From assembly GCF_001718415.1 (NCBI RefSeq), contig NZ_CP013378.1:124001-188000 (forward strand): a DNA stretch of 64,000 nt, given 5' to 3'. The DNA is from Burkholderia pseudomultivorans. Lineage in GTDB: Bacteria; Pseudomonadota; Gammaproteobacteria; Burkholderiales; Burkholderiaceae. The notes under the pieces are model-generated. The model saw only the letters and a program-made list of their open reading frames with translations. It was not told the DNA's origin and did no database searches. Of this stretch, positions 59,640 to 64,000 are shown in pieces. Numbering within the stretch: the stretch's first letter is position 1; every line of letters begins with the position of its first letter. The translations under genes and the position numbers were made by a program.

Positions 59640-61160
59640 TTACTGCAGGAGCTTCAGGACCTGCTGCGGCAGCGAGTTCGCTTGCGCGAGCACCGAGATG
59701 CCGGCTTGCTGCAGCACCTGTGCTTTGCTCAGGTTCGCGGTTTCCTGCGCGAAGTTCGCGTCCTGGATTTGCGACTGGGCTTGCGACAGGTTGGTGGCCT
59801 GGGCTTGCTGCGTGGTGCTGATCGCGGTGAAGCGGTTTTGCGCGGCGCCGAGGGACGCCTGGATGTTGTTCACCGTGGCCAGTGCGTTGTCGATCGATTC
59901 CATCGCCTGGTTAGCGCCGGCCGTCGTGCTGATGTCGATGTCGGCGACGCGCGGCGGCACGTTGGCCAGGTTGGCCGAGTTGATTGAGCTCTGCGAAGCG
60001 AGGCCTTGGGTCGTTGCGTTCGTGGTAGCGGTGCCGATGGTGCCATTCAGCGTAAGTGACGCGCCGGCCGTTGTCGTCGCAGCGTTGATGCTGAACACGT
60101 TGGTGATGACGTTGCCGGTGTTCGACAGTGCGTTGCCGTTCTGGTCCTTGAACGTGAAGCCGCCAGCGCCGTCCGACAGCACGGAGATCGACGTGATAGT
60201 CGCACCCGATTCGTTCGGCGCAATGTAGCCGCCGTTCGAATCCAGGCTGAGACCGGTCACAGTGCCAAGCACGGTGCCGGCAGTCGCGCGGCCGGCTACG
60301 GTCGAGCCGTTTCCAGCGTTGGCGGTGTTGATCGCGTTGACCGAGCTTGTCGTTGCGGCGGACGCTGCCGCCGGAACGCTAGTGATCGTACCCAGTGCGC
60401 CACCCGCTGCTGCCGTGAGTGCCAGCGCCGTACCCGAACCGGCCGTCGTGCTGCCGAACAGGTTCGTAACAGCGGTCGAGCTCAGTGCCTGATTGTTCTG
60501 GTCGGTGAACTGGAAGCCACCCTTGCCGTCGGCAAGGATATTGATGGTCGTGACGGCCGGCGTTGCAGACCCAGTCGTTGCTGCACCGCTGCTGTCGAGG
60601 CTCAGCCCGGTCAGCTGGCCCAGCGTCGAGCCCTTGGTGGGCAGGCCCGTTCCAAGGCTGGCTGCCGACAGGCTCTGCGTCAGGTTCAGGTTGATCGTCT
60701 GGCCGACGTTCGCACCGACCTGGAAGCTGATGTTGCCAGCCGAACCGTCGAGCACGTTCTTGCCGTTGTAGTTTGTCTGCGACGCGATACGGTTCACTTC
60801 GGCGATCTGCTGCGTGACTTCCTGTTGCAGCGCTTGCTGGTCGCTGGTGGACAGCGAGCCGCTCGAAGCCTGCACCGCGAGCTGGCGGATACGCTGCAGG
60901 CTCGACGTGATCTGCGACAGGCCGCTCGTTGCGGTCTGGATCATCGACACGCCGTCGTTCGCGTTCGACACGCCCTGGTTCAGGCCGTTGATCTGCGTCT
61001 GCATGCGGGTCGAGATCGCCAGGCCTGCTGCATCGTCAGCCGCGCTGTTGATGCGCTTGCCCGACGACAGGCGGGTGATTGCCTGCGACAGGGCGTTCTG
61101 CGAGCCATTGAGGTTTTGCTGAGCGACCAGCGAGTTGATGTTGCTATTAATTCCGAGCAT
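59640..61160 (-). CDS. fliC: Flagellin (long, type I-like, with a duplicated central module)
   Basis: The 506-residue filament subunit has the conserved D0/D1 ends: MLGINSNINSLVAQQNLNGS, QAITRLSSGKRINSAADDAA and the C-terminal NALATVNNIQASLGAAQNRF, ending SLPQQVLKLLQ. The variable central domain (residues about 180-400) contains two related copies of a roughly 110-residue module, each with TGLSLDS, a GGF-TF segment (GGFQFTDQNNQAL, GGFTFKDQNGNAL) and an NxF segment. The start lies after GGAGA with a sigma-28 promoter 90 bp upstream. Bcc flagellins fall into long and short size classes; this is the long one. A glycosylation role is not readable. Confidence 0.97.
   Translation of the reverse strand: MLGINSNINSLVAQQNLNGSQNALSQAITRLSSGKRINSAADDAAGLAISTRMQTQINGLNQGVSNANDGVSMIQTATSGLSQITSSLQRIRQLAVQASSGSLSTSDQQALQQEVTQQIAEVNRIASQTNYNGKNVLDGSAGNISFQVGANVGQTINLNLTQSLSAASLGTGLPTKGSTLGQLTGLSLDSSGAATTGSATPAVTTINILADGKGGFQFTDQNNQALSSTAVTNLFGSTTAGSGTALALTAAAGGALGTITSVPAAASAATTSSVNAINTANAGNGSTVAGRATAGTVLGTVTGLSLDSNGGYIAPNESGATITSISVLSDGAGGFTFKDQNGNALSNTGNVITNVFSINAATTTAGASLTLNGTIGTATTNATTQGLASQSSINSANLANVPPRVADIDISTTAGANQAMESIDNALATVNNIQASLGAAQNRFTAISTTQQAQATNLSQAQSQIQDANFAQETANLSKAQVLQQAGISVLAQANSLPQQVLKLLQ
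59958..60623 (-). repeat. Internal module duplication within fliC
   Basis: Copy A covers residues 180-288 (60297-60623) and copy B residues 298-401 (59958-60269). They share LG..TGLSLDS(S/N)G, (I/V)L(A/S)DG.GGF.F.DQN..ALS, (L/V)F, then (T)TTAG and the final S(S)(V/I)N(A/S)...AN. The amino-acid match is clear but divergent, so this is an old tandem duplication in the surface-exposed domain. Confidence 0.8.
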
Positions 61161-61249
61161 GGAAATTCTCCTGTTTAAGCCGAAAGCCCTGGAAAGCCGT
61201 TTTGGCGTCGGCGGAAGCACTCGTTCATTGCTGGCCGCCTCAGAGCAGG

Positions 61250-61276
61250 ATTTCGGCGCCCCAAAACAAAACTTGA
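61250..61276 (-). promoter_or_regulatory. Sigma-28 (FliA) promoter of fliC
   Basis: On the minus strand TCAAGTTT-N11-GCCGAAAT matches the FliA consensus TAAAGTTT-N11-GCCGATAA with the exact spacer. It is about 90 bp before the fliC start codon, leaving a leader of roughly 80 nt. The remaining part of the 520-bp gap to rpsU has no coding frame; it should also contain the rpsU promoter. Confidence 0.85.
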
Positions 61277-61680
61277 GGGCCGTGTTGAGATTCGGCCCGA
61301 TTTTTTGTCCTTCTTTGTCATTTCGGACGGACCCGCCGCAAGAGGCCCGATTAAACAGGGGCGGAAGGCCGGCGAGGCGCGATGTGGCGCAGGCGCGCAC
61401 GCGCAATCGACAAAAGGGTGGTTTTGTCTGTGATTCCCTGCTATGATGGCGGGCTGAATTGAGATTTCTGTCACGCCTTTGCCGTTTTCGGCATGTCTGC
61501 TGGCAGTCAAACGCGGCGCTGCACGCGGCTGTGAAGCGTACTCGCGGTGCTTTCCGCCTCTCTTTTCCGGCCTCCGAGGCCGTATTTCCGCTCGTTTCGC
61601 CTGTTGTGGGAACGCCCGGATGGCCGGTGCGTGGCGCTTGGCCGCTACGTTTTTGACCGTTTAAGCAATTTAGGAACGAC

Positions 61681-61893
61681 ATGACGACGATTCTTCTGAA
61701 GGAAAACGAGCCGTTCGAAGTGGCGATTCGCCGCTTTCGTCGCGCTATCGAAAAAAATGGCCTGATCGCTGAACTGCGTGAGCGCCAGTCTTACGAAAAG
61801 CCGACCGCAGTCCGCAAGCGCAAGAAGGCAGCAGCCGTCAAGCGCCTGCACAAGCGCCTGCGCAGCCAGATGCTGCCGAAGAAGCTCCACTAA
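61681..61893 (+). CDS. rpsU: 30S ribosomal protein S21
   Basis: The 70-residue basic protein ([20 protein letters not shown], then [17 protein letters not shown]) is ribosomal protein S21, needed for efficient initiation on mRNAs. The length and the highly basic tail are standard. It stands alone, divergent from fliC, with TTTAGGAACGAC ahead of the ATG and a strong terminator 23 bp after the stop. Burkholderia species often carry several rpsU copies, so this need not be the only one. Confidence 0.97.
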   Translation: MTTILLKENEPFEVAIRRFRRAIEKNGLIAELRERQSYEKPTAVRKRKKAAAVKRLHKRLRSQMLPKKLH

Positions 61894-61915
61894 GCGCTTC
61901 TGACGGTTCGCCGCG

Positions 61916-61962
61916 AAACGGCGGAGCGTGCTTCGAAAGAAGCCGCTCCGCCGTTTTGCTTT
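61916..61962 (+). terminator. Rho-independent terminator after rpsU
   Basis: The arms AAACGGCGGAGCG and CGCTCCGCCGTTT pair perfectly around a 15-base loop and are followed by TTTTGCTTTTG on the plus strand. It also lies between rpsU and the convergent receptor gene. Confidence 0.92.
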
Positions 61963-62088
61963 TGTGGTCCGGGAAAAGCGAGCCGGAAAAGGCAGGCATC
62001 TTTCGACCGGTAAGGCGCCGCGTTCGGCAGCGGCGCCGCCGCACGCCGAACGCCCGCCTTCCCACCCCCGCCAGGCATCCCGCCAATA

Positions 62089-64000
62089 TCAGAAATCGAC
62101 CTTCGCGCTCACGCTCACCGTGCGCGGATCGCCCGGCTTCACGTAGTCGGCGTACTGATATTCCCAGTACCGGCGGTTCAGCACGTTGTCGATCGACGCG
62201 CGCAGCGTCAGGTTGTGGCGGCCGATACGCGTCTGGTAGCGTGCGCCGGCGTTGACGACGAGAAAGCCCGGCGCATCGAGGCCGCCCGCCGCGCGCAGCG
62301 GTGTCGCGCCCGTGAATTTCGCGTCGACGCCGAGCGTCAGGCCTGGCACGCCCGGCACCGCATAGCCGAGGTCGCCCGCGAACACGAAGCGCGGCGCGCC
62401 CGCGACGCGGTTGCCGTTGTTGCCGATCCCGTTCGCATACCACGTGTCGAGCACCATCGCGTCGACGCCCGCGGTCCAGCGCGCGCCGAATTTCGCACGC
62501 GCGCCGACTTCGAGCCCCTGGATCATCGATTTGCCGTCCTGCACGTAGACGTTCTCGGCATTCGCGTACTCGGCGCTGCGCTCGATGCGGAACAGCGCGG
62601 CCGTCGCGCTCCAGCGCGCGTGCTCGCTCTTGATCCCGAGTTCGTACTGCTTGCTGCGCAGGGGTTTGAGCACTTCACCGGCGTTCGCGTAGACGTCGCC
62701 GACGCGGCTGCCGGGCTCGAGCGATTCGGCGTAGCTGGCATAGGCGGTCGTCGTCGGCGCGAGCTTGACCATCACCGCGAAGGTCGGCGTCACGACGCCG
62801 TTCTGGCTGTAGCCGGGATCCTCCGCGCCGCTCGGCTCGAACGAGCGCTGTTCGTAGTTCATGTAGCGCACCCCCGCGAGCACCGACCAGCGCTCGGTGA
62901 GCTGCACGGTGTCGCTCGCGAACAGCGATTTCTGCGTGATCTCGCTCGTGCGGTACTGGACGAAGCCGTGCGGGCTCGCGTAGCGGTACGGATTCGGCGA
63001 ATAGAGATTGCCGGTGCCGAGCGGCACGTACACGCTGTTCGCCGAATAGTCGTTGGTCTGCTTCTGCCACGACGCGCCGAGCACGATCTGGTGGCTGAAC
63101 GGACCGGTGCGCACCTTGCCCTCGACCATCGCGCGCCACTGGCTGAAGCGGTTGTCCTCCATCCCGACGTAGCGGCTGTCCGAGTAGTCGCCGGCCGCAT
63201 TCTCCAGCGACAGCGTGCTTTCGTTGCGGTCGCGTCTCGACTTGCTGTAGCTGTACGCGACGTCGAGCTGCCAGTCCGGCGCGAGCTGGTACTGCAGGCC
63301 GGCCGTGTAGAGCTGCAGGTTCGTGTTCAGGTACTGGTCCTTGCCGCCGAGGTTCGTCGTGCCGCCGCTGATCGTCGCGGGCAGCGCGCCGCCCGGATAG
63401 CCGCCGACGAACAGCGACGGCGTCTGGCCGGACGCGCGGCGCTCCTGGTACAGCGCGCCGAACGTCACCGACAGGTCGCGCGTGAGGTTCGCCTGCAGCG
63501 CGAGCGACACGGTGTCGCGACGGAGGTTGCCGTCGTTGTACGTCTTGCCTTCTTCATGCGTCGCGTTGAGGCGCGCGCCGAACATGTTGTCCGGCCCGAA
63601 GCGCTGGCCGAGATCGACGTGCTCGCTCCACACGCCGGTGCTGCGATAGCCGACGTCGACGCTGCGCACCGGTTCGGCCGTCGGCTGCTTCGTCACGTAG
63701 TTGACGACGCCGCCGGGCGTCACGAAGCCATACAGAAAACCGCCGAGCCCTTTCAGCAGCTCGACGCGTTCGAGCTGCTCGTAAGGCATCGTGATGCCGT
63801 ACGAGATGAACGGCAGCCCGTCGATCTTGTAGCCGTTCTGCCAGTCGAGCTGCATGCCGCGCACGGTCATGTAGCTGGCCCACGCGCTGTACGCGCCGCT
63901 GTTGTCGGAGACGGATGCGTCGTTCGCGAACACGTCGCCGAGCTTGTATGGCTGGCGCGCCTCGAGTTCTTCCGACGTGACGATCGTCGTCGAGAACGGC
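62089..64000 (-). CDS. TonB-dependent siderophore receptor, C-terminal part, cut by window end
   Basis: An outer-membrane receptor importing an iron chelate with TonB energy. About 637 residues are present; the frame is open to the last base, so the signal peptide, TonB box and first part of the plug are outside. The plug shows SWASYMTVRGMQLD-like sequence (here AWASYMTVRGMQLDWQNGYK), YEQLERVELLKGLGGFLYGF and TPGGVVNYVTKQPT. The barrel runs on with typical strands (DLGQRFGPDNMFGARLNATH, NTNLQLYTAGLQYQLAPDWQ) and ends NRRYWEYQYADYVKPGDPRT with the terminal Phe of an outer-membrane protein. The pattern is that of the FhuE/OrbA/FpvA-type ferric siderophore receptors; the ligand is unknown. Confidence 0.92.
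   Translation of the reverse strand, partial: PFSTTIVTSEELEARQPYKLGDVFANDASVSDNSGAYSAWASYMTVRGMQLDWQNGYKIDGLPFISYGITMPYEQLERVELLKGLGGFLYGFVTPGGVVNYVTKQPTAEPVRSVDVGYRSTGVWSEHVDLGQRFGPDNMFGARLNATHEEGKTYNDGNLRRDTVSLALQANLTRDLSVTFGALYQERRASGQTPSLFVGGYPGGALPATISGGTTNLGGKDQYLNTNLQLYTAGLQYQLAPDWQLDVAYSYSKSRRDRNESTLSLENAAGDYSDSRYVGMEDNRFSQWRAMVEGKVRTGPFSHQIVLGASWQKQTNDYSANSVYVPLGTGNLYSPNPYRYASPHGFVQYRTSEITQKSLFASDTVQLTERWSVLAGVRYMNYEQRSFEPSGAEDPGYSQNGVVTPTFAVMVKLAPTTTAYASYAESLEPGSRVGDVYANAGEVLKPLRSKQYELGIKSEHARWSATAALFRIERSAEYANAENVYVQDGKSMIQGLEVGARAKFGARWTAGVDAMVLDTWYANGIGNNGNRVAGAPRFVFAGDLGYAVPGVPGLTLGVDAKFTGATPLRAAGGLDAPGFLVVNAGARYQTRIGRHNLTLRASIDNVLNRRYWEYQYADYVKPGDPRTVSVSAKVDF

Overview
This 64 kb window is GC-rich chromosomal DNA of a beta-proteobacterium, almost certainly Burkholderia and most like the B. 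cepacia complex. The pointers are the protein families and their order (hemE, priA, PutA with a DNA-binding domain; gcvTHP and sdaA; fliT, fliD, fliC, rpsU), the strong GC3 bias, and a tandem glycine riboswitch. Both ends are cut: an acyl-CoA ligase on the left and a TonB-dependent receptor on the right. Species and replicon are inference.

1-11.9 kb is housekeeping: the ligase C-terminus, a 680-bp non-coding stretch that ends in a minus-strand terminator, a PheC-type cyclohexadienyl dehydratase, hemE, priA with two perfect DnaA boxes upstream, putA with a set of GTTGCA operator half-sites over its promoter, and a LivK-type binding protein. 11.9-18.8 kb holds a CoA ligase plus AidB-like acyl-CoA dehydrogenase with a divergent TetR gene, an aminotransferase with an amino-acid binding protein, and a PadR gene. 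18.8-22.2 kb is a metal module: a CadR/PbrR-type MerR regulator, its 19-bp-spacer promoter, a CadA/ZntA-type ATPase with a (His-Asp) hexanucleotide repeat, and an overlapping small His-rich zinc-ribbon protein. 22.3-25 kb carries an AraC/GyrI-like regulator and a mechanosensitive-channel-like protein.

25-36 kb is an ethanolamine catabolism region without microcompartment genes: eat, eutB, eutC, an ExaC-type aldehyde dehydrogenase behind a textbook sigma-54 promoter, and a EutR-like AraC regulator. A LysR/MFS pair and two PNPOx-fold proteins are interleaved. 36-39 kb holds an acetolactate-synthase-like ThDP enzyme overlapping a GT9 glycosyltransferase, and 39-39.7 kb a VapBC pair with a palindromic operator.

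39.8-47.6 kb is serine/glycine metabolism on the minus strand: gcvT-gcvH-gcvP behind a promoter and tandem glycine riboswitch, then an alginate-lyase-fold protein with sdaA. Strong RNA hairpins lie in both gcv intergenic gaps. 47.6-53.6 kb has a small lipoprotein, an oxidoreductase, an SGNH hydrolase, rep helicase and a diheme cytochrome c.

53.9-57.5 kb is the most accessory-looking part: tRNA-Arg(CCG), an orphan XRE protein, a membrane protein joining a GRDP-like domain to a TIGR04222-like domain with a Ser/Cys/Gly tail, and a complete ISL3-family element with an exact 8-bp target duplication. The element sits in the terminator of the flagellar operon. 57.6-61.3 kb is fliT, fliD and fliC (long flagellin with a duplicated central module and a sigma-28 promoter), divergent from rpsU, followed by the TonB-dependent receptor.
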